A stretch of DNA of 64,000 nt, taken from NCBI RefSeq assembly GCF_023375815.1, contig NZ_CP067412.1, forward strand, positions 1,922,001 through 1,986,000, given 5' to 3'. Positions 8,340 to 16,091 of the stretch are shown here, one piece after another (the stretch's first letter is position 1; the number at the start of each line of letters is the position of its first letter). This DNA is from Pseudomonas sp. HS6. Lineage in GTDB: Bacteria; Pseudomonadota; Gammaproteobacteria; Pseudomonadales; Pseudomonadaceae. The notes under the pieces were generated by a model, which saw only the letters and a list, made by a program, of their open reading frames with translations, was not told the origin of the DNA and did not search any database. Position numbers and translations under genes: made by a program.

Positions 8340-8926
8340 GCGTCGAAGAAGTTATTCATCGCCGCGTACTGCAACAGCATGATGGTCTTGGCATCGCAGA
8401 TTTCGCCTCGATGGAACGCTGCCAGTGCATCGTCGAAACGCCACTCCAGCACTTCAAGTTCTTCGGTTTCCTCTTCCAGGCCACCACCGTCACTGACCTT
8501 CGACTTCGCGTCGTACTCGGCGACGAAGAAGTGCAGCTTCTCGGTCACTGAACCCGGGCTCATGTAAGCCTCGAATACCTTCTTCACGTCATGCACGCGG
8601 TAACCGGTTTCCTCTTCGGCCTCATCGCGAATGCGCTGCTCCGGTGCTGCGCCTTCCAGCAACCCGGCAGCGACCTCGATCAGCAAACCGTCGTGACCGT
8701 TGACGAACACCGGCAGACGGAACTGGCGAGTCAGTACCACTGTGCGTTTTTCGCGGTTGAACAACAGAATTGCCGCACCATTGCCACGGTCGTAGACCTC
8801 GCGGGTCTGGCGTTGCCATTCGCCGTTGTTGCGCAGGTAGTCGAAGGTGATTTTCTTCAGCAGATACCAGTCGTGGGACAACACCTGAGTGTCGACGATA
8901 TTGATCCGCTCGGCGGTGTTGGGCAT
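8336..8926 (-). CDS. nudK: NudK-like Nudix hydrolase (GDP-mannose pyrophosphatase type), 196 aa
   Basis: Nudix hydrolase splitting nucleoside-diphosphate sugars. The Nudix box runs from GLLEGAAPEQRIRD to EAEEETGYR; the metal-binding EEETG is intact, while the first Glu of the box (G-x5-E) is Ala, as far as I can align it. C-terminal features match NudK: AYMSPGSVTEKLHFFVAEY, then GGGLEEETEELEVLEW. The N-terminus (VLSHDWYLLKKITFDYLRNNGEW) is also NudK-like. Substrate assignment is by resemblance to E. coli NudK. It converges with ogt over a 4-bp overlap. Confidence 0.85.
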   Translation of the reverse strand: MPNTAERINIVDTQVLSHDWYLLKKITFDYLRNNGEWQRQTREVYDRGNGAAILLFNREKRTVVLTRQFRLPVFVNGHDGLLIEVAAGLLEGAAPEQRIRDEAEEETGYRVHDVKKVFEAYMSPGSVTEKLHFFVAEYDAKSKVSDGGGLEEETEELEVLEWRFDDALAAFHRGEICDAKTIMLLQYAAMNNFFDA

Positions 8927-8971
8927 GACGCTTCATCCATTGTTGTCATCGGGAGGCCCCATGTTAGGCGA

Positions 8972-9003
8972 AAAAAAGCCCGGCAGCGCTACCGGGCTTT
9001 TTC
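8972..9003 (-). terminator. Rho-independent terminator of the chitinase/LPMO unit
   Basis: On the minus strand AAGCCCGGTAGCGCTGCCGGGCTT is followed by a run of T residues, immediately downstream of the chitinase stop at 9010. Confidence 0.85.
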
Positions 9004-9009
9004 ATTCGT

Positions 9010-10074
9010 TTACTGCTGACGGGCCATGCCTGTAATTGCGATATCAGGTTCCGGCGAGGCGGCTCCTGCGCCGTTGATCAACGGACCATAACGCCGACTG
9101 AACTCCCAGTTGTACGGCACGCGATCCTTGCTGGTGCCATTGTCCCAGTTCACCGACCAGGTCATCAGGCCCTTGATCGGGTGCCCTTTGACCGCCAGGC
9201 GTTTCATCGCATTGCCGACCACGTTCTTGTCGATCACGTACCCGGTGGCAGCGGCGTCGACGTTGGCTGGCAGGCCGATGACGAACTTGTCCGCTGGGAT
9301 TTTGGTAAACCCGCGAGTGCCGGTCACCAGGCTTTCAGTCAGGTAATAGAGGAAGTCCTCTTTCAGCGCATCGTTGTTCTGCGCGATCCACGCCCCGTTA
9401 CCATTGTTGGCCTCCGGGACCCAGACACCATCGCCGCCCTGGTTGTAGAACTGCGGCGCGATGAAGTCGTAGTAGCCTTCCAGCGCCTGCAAGTAACCGA
9501 CGTATTTACCGGTGGTGGTCAGGTACGGAAACTCCGGCGCCATGCTGATGATGAAGTGCTTGCCCTGGCCTGCGTAGTGATCCTTGACCAGTTTCAGCGC
9601 GGCCGGCAGGACGGTCTTGTTGGCAGCGAAATCAATCGCGCTTTGTTCAAGATCGATGTCCAGCCCATCGAAGCCGTAGGTTTCCACCAGACGGATGATT
9701 TCGTTGGCCAGCGGTTGCTCCTGCCCGGCACGCAACTCGATGTGCGCATCGGCGCCGCCGAGGGAAATCAGCACGGCCCGACCCTGACTGTTGAGTACGC
9801 CAACCTGACGGCGGAACTCGGCGTCGGAGACGTTGAACGGCTTGAAGGTCGGAATCCCGCTGCCCTTCATGAACGCGACCGCAACCACGTTGTAGTCCTT
9901 GGGCACGTTTTCCAGGGCGATATTGGCGAACTGGCCGCGCTGATATCCATCGCTCGGGCCGGCTGGCCAGTTGTGCCAGAAGCCCATGAGGATCTTCTTG
10001 CCGGCGATGCTCGGCATCAGCGAGGCCGCGTCGCTCGCCTGGTTTTGCAATAAGGTGAAGTCGATATTTGACAT
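9010..10074 (-). CDS. GH18-family chitinase, 354 aa, no signal peptide
   Basis: Endo-chitinase of glycoside hydrolase family 18, hydrolysing beta-1,4-GlcNAc polymers by substrate-assisted catalysis. The active-site DxxDxDxE motif is FDGLDIDLEQ with catalytic Glu143; the SxGG motif appears as LISLGG at about 103-107, and substrate-site residues lie in FIAPQFYNQGGDG and GLMTWSVNWD. No carbohydrate-binding module is present. The N-terminus (MSNIDFTLLQNQASDAAS) is hydrophilic, so there is no Sec or Tat signal although the substrate is extracellular. It follows the AA10 gene by 39 bp, forming a two-gene chitin-degradation unit ending in a terminator. Confidence 0.93.
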   Translation of the reverse strand: MSNIDFTLLQNQASDAASLMPSIAGKKILMGFWHNWPAGPSDGYQRGQFANIALENVPKDYNVVAVAFMKGSGIPTFKPFNVSDAEFRRQVGVLNSQGRAVLISLGGADAHIELRAGQEQPLANEIIRLVETYGFDGLDIDLEQSAIDFAANKTVLPAALKLVKDHYAGQGKHFIISMAPEFPYLTTTGKYVGYLQALEGYYDFIAPQFYNQGGDGVWVPEANNGNGAWIAQNNDALKEDFLYYLTESLVTGTRGFTKIPADKFVIGLPANVDAAATGYVIDKNVVGNAMKRLAVKGHPIKGLMTWSVNWDNGTSKDRVPYNWEFSRRYGPLINGAGAASPEPDIAITGMARQQ

Positions 10075-10113
10075 GTTCTAATCCTTCAGAACGTGTAGAT
10101 GGGTGATACGGAC

Positions 10114-10749
10114 TTATTTGAAGTCCACATCGAAGGCCTGATAGAAGGCGTTGCCGGTGTTGGCGACGATCCACATCAAGACAACAACGTGATGACCCTG
10201 CTTGTTGGCCGGAAGTTTCACCGCGTGATTGACCTTGGCCTTCAGCTCCGCCGCATGACTGTAGTACGGCACTTGCGGATAGAAGTCCTCGGCGAACGGT
10301 TTTGTTTCCAGTTGTGCACGGGTGATGCGTTGTTTCGGGTCCCAGCCATCCTTGGTGATCAGCCATCGGTAACCGCGAGTGGTGTGCGGCGCGGTGTATT
10401 CCCATTTGACTTCAAGGGTCTGGCCAGGTGTTACGTTGAGCAGTGGCCAAGTGAATGGGCGACCGAGTTTCTTGCTCATTTCCTCTTCGGTGAAGTTCAC
10501 GCAATCGCGGGCATCGTCCTTGCCACCGCTGAGAATGTGACCGTCGGCCGGGGGCACGACACTCGGGTTATCCGACTCGAAAGGTGCCGGGAACGGGCCG
10601 GCCACCAGTGCCGGGAAGTTCTTGCCACCTTCCATCTCGTTGACCTGCCAGCCACCGAGCAATCCTTGTTCGATGGCCACCGCACCGCGGCTTGCAGGGG
10701 AAATGACGCGACCGTGTCGCAGTTGGTTTTGAGCTTGTGGTTGATTCAT
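10114..10749 (-). CDS. AA10 lytic polysaccharide monooxygenase / chitin-binding protein, no signal peptide
   Basis: Copper-dependent monooxygenase family that oxidatively cleaves crystalline chitin. Motifs: HGRVISPASR (first copper-brace His), DGHILSGGKDDARDCVNF, TAPHTTRGYRWLITKDGW (second brace His, residue 122) and a C-terminal axial aromatic in NAFYQAFDV. In this family the first His must be the mature N-terminus, but here it is His12 after MNQPQAQNQLR, with no hydrophobic signal. The ATG at 10749 is chosen because AACGGAG lies 8 nt upstream; an in-frame TAA just upstream of an alternative GTG at 10758 rules out a longer leader. The chitinase gene follows. Confidence 0.9.
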   Translation of the reverse strand: MNQPQAQNQLRHGRVISPASRGAVAIEQGLLGGWQVNEMEGGKNFPALVAGPFPAPFESDNPSVVPPADGHILSGGKDDARDCVNFTEEEMSKKLGRPFTWPLLNVTPGQTLEVKWEYTAPHTTRGYRWLITKDGWDPKQRITRAQLETKPFAEDFYPQVPYYSHAAELKAKVNHAVKLPANKQGHHVVVLMWIVANTGNAFYQAFDVDFK

Positions 10750-10971
10750 GTTTTTCACTCCGTTGATTTAAGAACTCTCCTTTCCGAGGAGAGGCCTTCA
10801 AGCTAACGGAGGGGGATTTTTTGTCCATCGGCGGTTTTGTCGCAGCCTGCCGTGCAGTTTTCCTGAAACACCGAAAACACTGGATATAAATACAGTATAT
10901 TGCGACGACGCTCACCCGACGCATGGCAAAAAGCTTACACGGCGTTATTACAAAAACCTGCATTCACCGGC

Positions 10972-11409
10972 TCAGGGAAGCTGCGCCTTGAACTCCTTTT
11001 CGTACTGCCCGGCGAGCTGTTCTTTCTGCTTATCGTCGAGCAGCTTGCCGGCCATCTGGAAGAACTTCTGCTCCTCTTCCTTCAAGTGGTGATGGACCTT
11101 ATCCGAAAGCTTTTTAGCTGTGGCCAGCCAGGCCGGACTGGACATTTCAGTCTCGTCGAGTTCCTCCATCATTTCGTCCATTTCATGATGCTCGGCGATG
11201 GCGTGGCGACTGAGATCGACACCGTTGTCGAACTCCATCAACGGGATGTAGAAGTGGCGCTCTTCGGCTGTTTCGTGGGCCTGCAGTTCGGCTTTCAGTT
11301 GCTTGTAGGCTTCGACGCGTTCCGGGGTGTCGCCGCTGGTCTTGATCAAGGTCTTGGCATAGCCGCGCTGGCGATCGTGACTCTCGCGAAGGGCTTCGAA
11401 AATGTTCAT
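10972..11409 (-). CDS. Hemerythrin-like HHE-domain protein, 145 aa
   Basis: Predicted four-helix di-iron protein. Candidate metal ligands are spread along the helices: RESHDRQRG near residue 11, AHETAEERHFYIPL, RHAIAEHHEMDEMMEE and KVHHHLKEEEQKFF. Such proteins bind O2 or NO or scavenge iron; which applies here is not visible. It is cytoplasmic with no signal peptide. It has its own start at 11409 and is separated by more than 200 bp from the AA10 gene, so it is probably monocistronic. Confidence 0.88.
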   Translation of the reverse strand: MNIFEALRESHDRQRGYAKTLIKTSGDTPERVEAYKQLKAELQAHETAEERHFYIPLMEFDNGVDLSRHAIAEHHEMDEMMEELDETEMSSPAWLATAKKLSDKVHHHLKEEEQKFFQMAGKLLDDKQKEQLAGQYEKEFKAQLP

Positions 11410-11558
11410 GGACTCTCCTCGACAAACGCATTCTGAATGAACGCCTCAAAGGGCTAGACCCCGGCGCGGGAGCGACGGTTCCAACTGTTCGATGCCGGGA
11501 TGGATCAATTGACCGAGGCGCGATAGGCTGCCGGTTCACTGCCATAAGGATGTTGCAC

Positions 11559-11984
11559 ATGAGTTTACGGATCGAGCTGTCGCAGGAATCCACGGAAGAA
11601 GAGCGCCTGGCCATTCTGGCGCCGCTGCACGCCTATAACGTTGCTCAGGCCGGGATTGCCGTATCGGAGCCGCTCACGCTGCTGGTACGCGATGAACACG
11701 GCACCATTCTGGGTGGGCTCTATGGCCGGTTGGTCTGCCAGTGGCTGTTCGTCGATCTGCTGTCGGTGCCGGAACAAGGTCGCCATCAGGGGATCGGGTC
11801 GAAACTGATGCGCATGGCCGAAGACCTCGCGCGTGAGAAGGGTTGCATCGGGGCCTGGCTCGACACCTTCGATTTTCAGGCGCCGGAGTTCTACAAGAAG
11901 CTGGGGTATAGCCAGTTTGGCGAGCTGGTGGATTACCCGCCGGGGCACAAACGAATGTTTTTCCAGAAACGTCTGGACGTCTGA
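11559..11984 (+). CDS. GNAT-family N-acetyltransferase, 141 aa
   Basis: Single GNAT domain. Acetyl-CoA site: LFVDLLSVPEQGRHQGIGSKLM with the QGRHQGIG loop, followed by AWLDTFDFQAPEFYKKLGY. The sequence resembles acetyltransferases of the YhhY/toxin-unrelated small GNAT type; substrate unknown. The ATG at 11559 was chosen because AAGGA lies about 8 nt upstream; an ATG at 11550 overlaps that site. Confidence 0.87.
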   Translation: MSLRIELSQESTEEERLAILAPLHAYNVAQAGIAVSEPLTLLVRDEHGTILGGLYGRLVCQWLFVDLLSVPEQGRHQGIGSKLMRMAEDLAREKGCIGAWLDTFDFQAPEFYKKLGYSQFGELVDYPPGHKRMFFQKRLDV

Positions 11985-12003
11985 GCCCCGCGGAACGCCA
12001 GAT

Positions 12004-12354
12004 TTACAGGCAGGTCGCCAACGCCGCCAATCGGCGTTTGGCGACAAAGTCATCCTTCTGCGCGTAGTAGCTCAGCACCGTGCCGGACGCATCAGTGGTC
12101 ACGTCGACAAACGACTCCGCCGAACGGGTGTAAACCGTCGAGCCGCCCTTCTTGCCCGGTTGCAGATACGCCGCTGCATCCACACCGAACACGGCCTCAT
12201 CCTGCCAGGCGAATTGCACGCACTGGGCCACGACTTTCTCGGGTTTGTCCGAGTTGAGGATCTTGTAAGGGGTTTGCGTGCGGGCGTCTTCCATCACCGA
12301 ACCCGCGCAACCGGCCAGCAGGGTTGCCGCCAGTGCCACCATCAGCATTCGCAT
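12004..12354 (-). CDS. Putative small lipoprotein, 116 aa
   Basis: Lipoprotein with the signal MRMLMVALAATLLAGC, lipobox LAGC and Cys16. The mature domain (PYKILNSDKPEKVVAQCVQFAWQDE ... GKKGGSTVYTRSAESFVDVTTD ... KDDFVAKRRLAALATCL) has two further Cys that could pair. Length and pattern are common in pseudomonads, but I do not recognise a function. It converges with the GNAT at 11559. Confidence 0.78.
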   Translation of the reverse strand: MRMLMVALAATLLAGCAGSVMEDARTQTPYKILNSDKPEKVVAQCVQFAWQDEAVFGVDAAAYLQPGKKGGSTVYTRSAESFVDVTTDASGTVLSYYAQKDDFVAKRRLAALATCL

Positions 12355-12489
12355 TGCATTCGCTCATTCGGAAAAAAACGGACTGTATCACCGCAACGCG
12401 CAAAATCGTTCTGCTTTACTGCATTTAAAGCGCGACACCCGCCGGCCGCTGCGGCACATTAAAGGTCATTAGCCCCACAAGGAAACCCC

Positions 12490-12819
12490 ATGGCGCCTAC
12501 CGACCAGCGACATGAACATGCCCTGAAACTGTTTCTCGATGCACACCCTGAAGTGCGCGAAGCCCTCGATCATCTCAACCCATTGCTGGCCCAGGCCAAG
12601 GGCGAAACCCCGGCACAGTACCGCGAAGAACGTCTGCACGAAGCGTTCGAAGCCGAGGCCGAAAGCCAGGGCTTGTTCGCCTGGGAGCTGACGCTGCAAC
12701 TGACCGCCACAACGCCCGAGGACTATCAGGCGCAACGCCTGGAAGTGCATCGAGAGGTGGCGGAGATGGCCGGGATGGACTGGCTGGAATATTGCGACCT
12801 TTATGGCATAGAACCCTGA
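12490..12819 (+). CDS. Conserved hypothetical protein, 109 aa
   Basis: Small soluble acidic protein without a signal peptide. It is rich in helix-forming residues (HEHALKLFLDAHPEVREALDHLNPLL ... LHEAFEAEAESQGLFAWELTLQL) and ends MDWLEYCDLYGIEP. It resembles short uncharacterised Pseudomonas proteins, possibly the DUF6388 family by memory. A ribosome-binding AAGGAAA lies upstream of the ATG at 12490. The YoaK-like gene follows 25 bp later, so the two may be co-transcribed. Confidence 0.72.
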   Translation: MAPTDQRHEHALKLFLDAHPEVREALDHLNPLLAQAKGETPAQYREERLHEAFEAEAESQGLFAWELTLQLTATTPEDYQAQRLEVHREVAEMAGMDWLEYCDLYGIEP

Positions 12820-12844
12820 CCTCTACGCAAGGACATCCGCGCCA

Positions 12845-13549
12845 ATGCTGCCAACCGCCTCGACTCACCGCGCCAGCCCCGGCCACCTGCATACGCAGAA
12901 ATGGCGCGGACGCGTAGGGCTGGCAATGGTGGCCGCGCTCTCGGTCCTGGCGGGGATGACCGATGCCATTGGTTTCATGGCCAGTGGCGACTTCGTTTCA
13001 TTCATGAGCGGGAATACCACACGGTTGGCGGTGGCGATCAGTGATGGCGATGTGAGTCTGACGCTGCGGCTGGTGATCCTGGTCGCCACGTTCATCCTGG
13101 GCAACGCCCTCGGCGTGGTGATCGGGCGCCTCGGCGGGCGCCGCGCGCTGCCGTTGCTGCTGTGCATCGCGACGCTGCTCTGCGGAGCCGCCGCCTGGCC
13201 GTCAGACGTGCAACTGCCGGCACTGCTGGCGGCGATTATCGCCATGGGCATGCTCAATGCCGCAGTGGAAGAAGTGAACGGTCTGGCGGTCGGGCTGACC
13301 TATGTCACCGGTGCACTCTCGCGGTTCGGTCGCGGTCTGGGGCGCTGGATAATGGGCGAGCGTCGCAATGGTTGGCGCGTGCAACTGGTGCCGTGGAGCG
13401 GCATGTTCATCGGCGCCATCCTCGGTGCCGTGCTGGAGCATCACCTGGGGCTCAAAGCGCTGTACGCCAGCGGTTTGCTGGCTGCGTTAATCGGCCTGGT
13501 CTCGCTGAAAATCCCTCGGCGCTGGCAGTTGGGTTACATGCCGCGCTGA
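12845..13549 (+). CDS. YoaK/DUF1275-family membrane protein, 234 aa
   Basis: Inner-membrane protein of the DUF1275 family, whose biochemical role is not established. About six hydrophobic segments are visible, starting at VGLAMVAALSVLAGMTDAIGF. The family signature FVSFMSGNTTRLAVAI follows, then NAAVEEVNGLAVGLTYVTGAL. The first ~20 residues are cytoplasmic and polar. The ATG at 12845 follows AAGGACATCCGCGCCA, giving an acceptable ribosome-binding site. It ends about 80 bp before tusD and is probably a separate unit. Confidence 0.85.
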   Translation: MLPTASTHRASPGHLHTQKWRGRVGLAMVAALSVLAGMTDAIGFMASGDFVSFMSGNTTRLAVAISDGDVSLTLRLVILVATFILGNALGVVIGRLGGRRALPLLLCIATLLCGAAAWPSDVQLPALLAAIIAMGMLNAAVEEVNGLAVGLTYVTGALSRFGRGLGRWIMGERRNGWRVQLVPWSGMFIGAILGAVLEHHLGLKALYASGLLAALIGLVSLKIPRRWQLGYMPR

Positions 13550-13626
13550 ACTCTGCGGCAACATCCACTTCGCCGCCCCGCCGAGAAAGCTTTATCATGG
13601 CCGCAGTTTTGCTGATCGAGTCCGTC

Positions 13627-14019
13627 ATGAAGTTCGCCATTGCGTTGTTTTCCGCCGCCCATGCGCCCTCCTCGCGCCGTGCCTTGCTGTTCGCGCAGGC
13701 AGCCCTGGCGGGCGGGCATGAAATTGTCCGGCTGTTTTTCTATCAGGACGGTGTCTACAACGCGTCCGACGCCGTGGTCACTCCGCAGGACGAACTGGAC
13801 CTGCCCAAGCAGTGGCGCAGCTTCATCGCCGAACACAACCTCGACGGCGTGGTGTGCATCGCCGCCGCTCTGCGACGTGGCGTGTTGAATGCCGAGGAAG
13901 CCGGGCGTTATCAGCGTGATGCGGTGGCGGTCAGCGCACCGTGGGAATTGTCCGGCCTCGGCCAGTTGCATGATGCGGTTCAGGACGCCGACCGCCTGAT
14001 CTGCTTCGGAGGCGCATGA
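13627..14019 (+). CDS. tusD: Sulfurtransferase complex subunit TusD, 130 aa
   Basis: Sulfur-relay protein of the DsrE/TusD family. In the TusBCD heterohexamer it accepts persulfide sulfur from TusA and passes it to TusE for MnmA-catalysed 2-thiolation of wobble uridine in tRNA Lys, Glu and Gln. The conserved Cys sits in DGVVCIAAALRRGV (about residue 78), the position of the active Cys in E. coli TusD. The start MKFAIALFSAA at 13627 is preferred because longer in-frame versions lack any similarity. It is first in tusDCBE-ybiB, with one base between it and tusC. Confidence 0.93.
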   Translation: MKFAIALFSAAHAPSSRRALLFAQAALAGGHEIVRLFFYQDGVYNASDAVVTPQDELDLPKQWRSFIAEHNLDGVVCIAAALRRGVLNAEEAGRYQRDAVAVSAPWELSGLGQLHDAVQDADRLICFGGA

Positions 14020-14020
14020 C

Positions 14021-14377
14021 ATGGCCAAGTCCCTTCTGATTATCAGCCGTCAATCGCCGTGGTCCGGCCCCGGCGCCCGCGAAGCGCTGGACATTGTGCT
14101 GGCTGGCGGCGCCTTCGATCTGCCGATCGGTCTGCTGTTTCTCGACGACGGCGTGCTGCAACTGGCCGCGGGGCAGAACGCCAAGGCCCTGCAACAGAAA
14201 GACCTGAGCGCCAACCTGCAAGCGCTGCCGATGTTTGGCGTCGAAGCGCTGTTCTACTGCGCCGACAGCGCCAGTGCTCGCGGCCTCGGCGATCGCTCGC
14301 TGGACGAGGCGTTGCCTCTGGCCGCCGAGCAAATCACCGCCCTCATTGACCGTTACGACCAGGTGATCACCCTCTGA
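14021..14377 (+). CDS. tusC: Sulfurtransferase complex subunit TusC, 118 aa
   Basis: Second subunit of the TusBCD sulfur-relay complex (DsrF-like). It begins MAKSLLIISRQSPWSGPGAREALDI and contains PIGLLFLDDGVLQLAAGQ, both typical of TusC. Its stop overlaps the tusB start (ATGA arrangement at 14375-14379), indicating translational coupling. Confidence 0.93.
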   Translation: MAKSLLIISRQSPWSGPGAREALDIVLAGGAFDLPIGLLFLDDGVLQLAAGQNAKALQQKDLSANLQALPMFGVEALFYCADSASARGLGDRSLDEALPLAAEQITALIDRYDQVITL

Positions 14378-14670
14378 TGTCGACTTTGCATGTGTTGTCC
14401 CACTCTCCGTTCGGCGACGAACGCCTGACCAGTTGCCTGCGCCTGCTCGGTTCTGCCGACGCGCTGCTGCTGTCTGGCGATGCTGTTTATGCGCTGCAAC
14501 CCGGCACTGCGCCGTTCAGTGCGCTGGAATCCCGCAAGGTGAAATTGTTCGTGCTGGTCGAAGACGCGCAAGCCCGCGCCGTGCAGGTTCCGGACTGGGC
14601 CGAAGCCATCGATTACCCGGCCTTCGTCGAGCTGTCGATCCACCACGACAAGGTCAATAGCTGGCTATGA
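14377..14670 (+). CDS. tusB: Sulfurtransferase complex subunit TusB, 97 aa
   Basis: Third subunit of the TusBCD complex (DsrH-like), about 95 residues as in other bacteria. It begins MSTLHVLSHSPFGDERLTSC and contains ADALLLSGDAVYAL, typical of TusB. It overlaps tusC by one base and tusE by four, consistent with coupled translation of a stoichiometric complex. Confidence 0.9.
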   Translation: MSTLHVLSHSPFGDERLTSCLRLLGSADALLLSGDAVYALQPGTAPFSALESRKVKLFVLVEDAQARAVQVPDWAEAIDYPAFVELSIHHDKVNSWL

Positions 14671-15002
14671 ATGCGCTGACCGTCGGCGCCCGCGCCATCG
14701 AACTGGACAAGGACGGCTTCCTGGTCGACCTCAACGACTGGTCGGCCGAAGTCGCCAGCGCCCTCGCCGCCGCCGAAGACATCGAGTTGAGCGCCGAGCA
14801 CTGGGAAGTCCTCGAACTGCTGCGCAGCTTCTACGCCGAATTCCAGCTGTCCCCGGCCACCCGGCCGCTGATCAAATACACCGCACTCAAGCTCGGCGCA
14901 GAGAAAGGCAACAGCCTGCACCTGAACCGACTGTTCAAAGGCACCCCTGCCAAACTCGCCGCGAAACTGGCGGGCCTGCCCAAACCGACGAATTGCCTAT
15001 GA
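14667..15002 (+). CDS. tusE: TusE/DsrC-family sulfur carrier, 111 aa
   Basis: Sulfur carrier that takes sulfur from TusD and delivers it to MnmA (encoded at 36109 in this window). The key residue is the penultimate Cys in the C-terminal arm GLPKPTNCL, present here; the DsrC second Cys ten residues upstream is absent, as in TusE. The core includes LDKDGFLVDLNDWSAEVA and ALKLGAEKGNSLHLNRLF. Overlaps on both sides show it is part of the operon. Confidence 0.93.
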   Translation: MNALTVGARAIELDKDGFLVDLNDWSAEVASALAAAEDIELSAEHWEVLELLRSFYAEFQLSPATRPLIKYTALKLGAEKGNSLHLNRLFKGTPAKLAAKLAGLPKPTNCL

Positions 15003-16000
15003 CCGACTATCCAGCGCTGACCCTCGAAACGCCGGCCGAACACCCGTTCGCCCAGTTCGTGCGCATCCTCGGCAAGGGCAAGCGCGGCGCCCGCGACCTG
15101 ACCCGCGAGGAAGCCCGGGAAGCCATGGGCATGATCTTCGACGAGGCGGTCGAGGAAACCCAGCTTGGTGCCTTCCTGATGTTGCTGCGGCACAAGGAAG
15201 AAAGCGCCGAGGAAATGGCTGGCTTCACCGAAGCCCTGCGTGAACGTTTGCAGGCGCCAGCACTGAAGGTCGATCTGGACTGGCCGACCTATGCCGGCAA
15301 GAAACGTCATCTACCGTGGTATTTGCTGGCGGCCAAGTGCCTGGCGCAGAACGGCGTGCGCATCTTCATGCACGGCGGTGGCGCGCACACCGCCGGGCGT
15401 TTGTATACCGAACAACTGCTTGGCGAGCTGAACATCCCACTTTGCCGCAACTGGCAACAGGCCGGTGCGGCACTCGACAATGGCGGCCTGGCGTTCATGC
15501 CGCTGGTGGACTGGGCGCCGCAGCTGCAACGAATGATCGACCTGCGCAACACCCTCGGTCTGCGCTCGCCGATTCACTCGCTGGCGCGGATCCTCAATCC
15601 GCTGGGCGCGCGTTGCGGCTTGCAGAGTATTTTCCACCCCGGCTACCAAGCCGTGCACCGCGATGCCAGCGGCTTGCTCGGCGACACGGCGATCGTGGTC
15701 AAGGGCGATGGCGGCGAAATCGAGATCAACCCGGATGCCGACAGCCACCTGTACGGCACCACCGGCGGCGAGAGCTGGGACGAGGAATGGCCGCAGTTGT
15801 CGGCACAACGCCACGTCAAACCGGCGTCGCTGGATGTCGAGCATCTGAAGGCCGTATGGCGCGGCGATGTGGTCGATAGCTACCCGCAAATGGCGCTGAT
15901 TTCGACCATGGCGTTGGCGCTGCGTGGTCTTGGCCAAAGCCGGGAACAAGCCTTCGAAACCGCAGAGCAATACTGGGCCACAAGGAACAAATCGATTTAA
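14999..16000 (+). CDS. ybiB: YbiB/TrpD2-family protein, 333 aa
   Basis: Protein with the anthranilate phosphoribosyltransferase (TrpD) fold but lacking the usual active-site motifs. It belongs to the YbiB group, whose E. coli member binds nucleic acid and is linked to the DNA-damage response. Visible parts are an N-terminal helical domain (DLTREEAREAMGMIFDEAVEETQLGAFLMLLR) and a Rossmann-like core (GVRIFMHGGGAHTAGRLYTEQLL). The start at 14999 overlaps the tusE stop by four bases, so it is the last gene of the tus operon. The link between YbiB and tRNA thiolation is unexplained. Confidence 0.85.
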   Translation: MTDYPALTLETPAEHPFAQFVRILGKGKRGARDLTREEAREAMGMIFDEAVEETQLGAFLMLLRHKEESAEEMAGFTEALRERLQAPALKVDLDWPTYAGKKRHLPWYLLAAKCLAQNGVRIFMHGGGAHTAGRLYTEQLLGELNIPLCRNWQQAGAALDNGGLAFMPLVDWAPQLQRMIDLRNTLGLRSPIHSLARILNPLGARCGLQSIFHPGYQAVHRDASGLLGDTAIVVKGDGGEIEINPDADSHLYGTTGGESWDEEWPQLSAQRHVKPASLDVEHLKAVWRGDVVDSYPQMALISTMALALRGLGQSREQAFETAEQYWATRNKSI

Positions 16001-16091
16001 CCGATCATTCACGCCCGATCTTTGCGCTTTTTGTTCGAACTCATCGGAATAGACTCGACTCCAACGATTATTGGTTTCTGGAGTCTTGATC

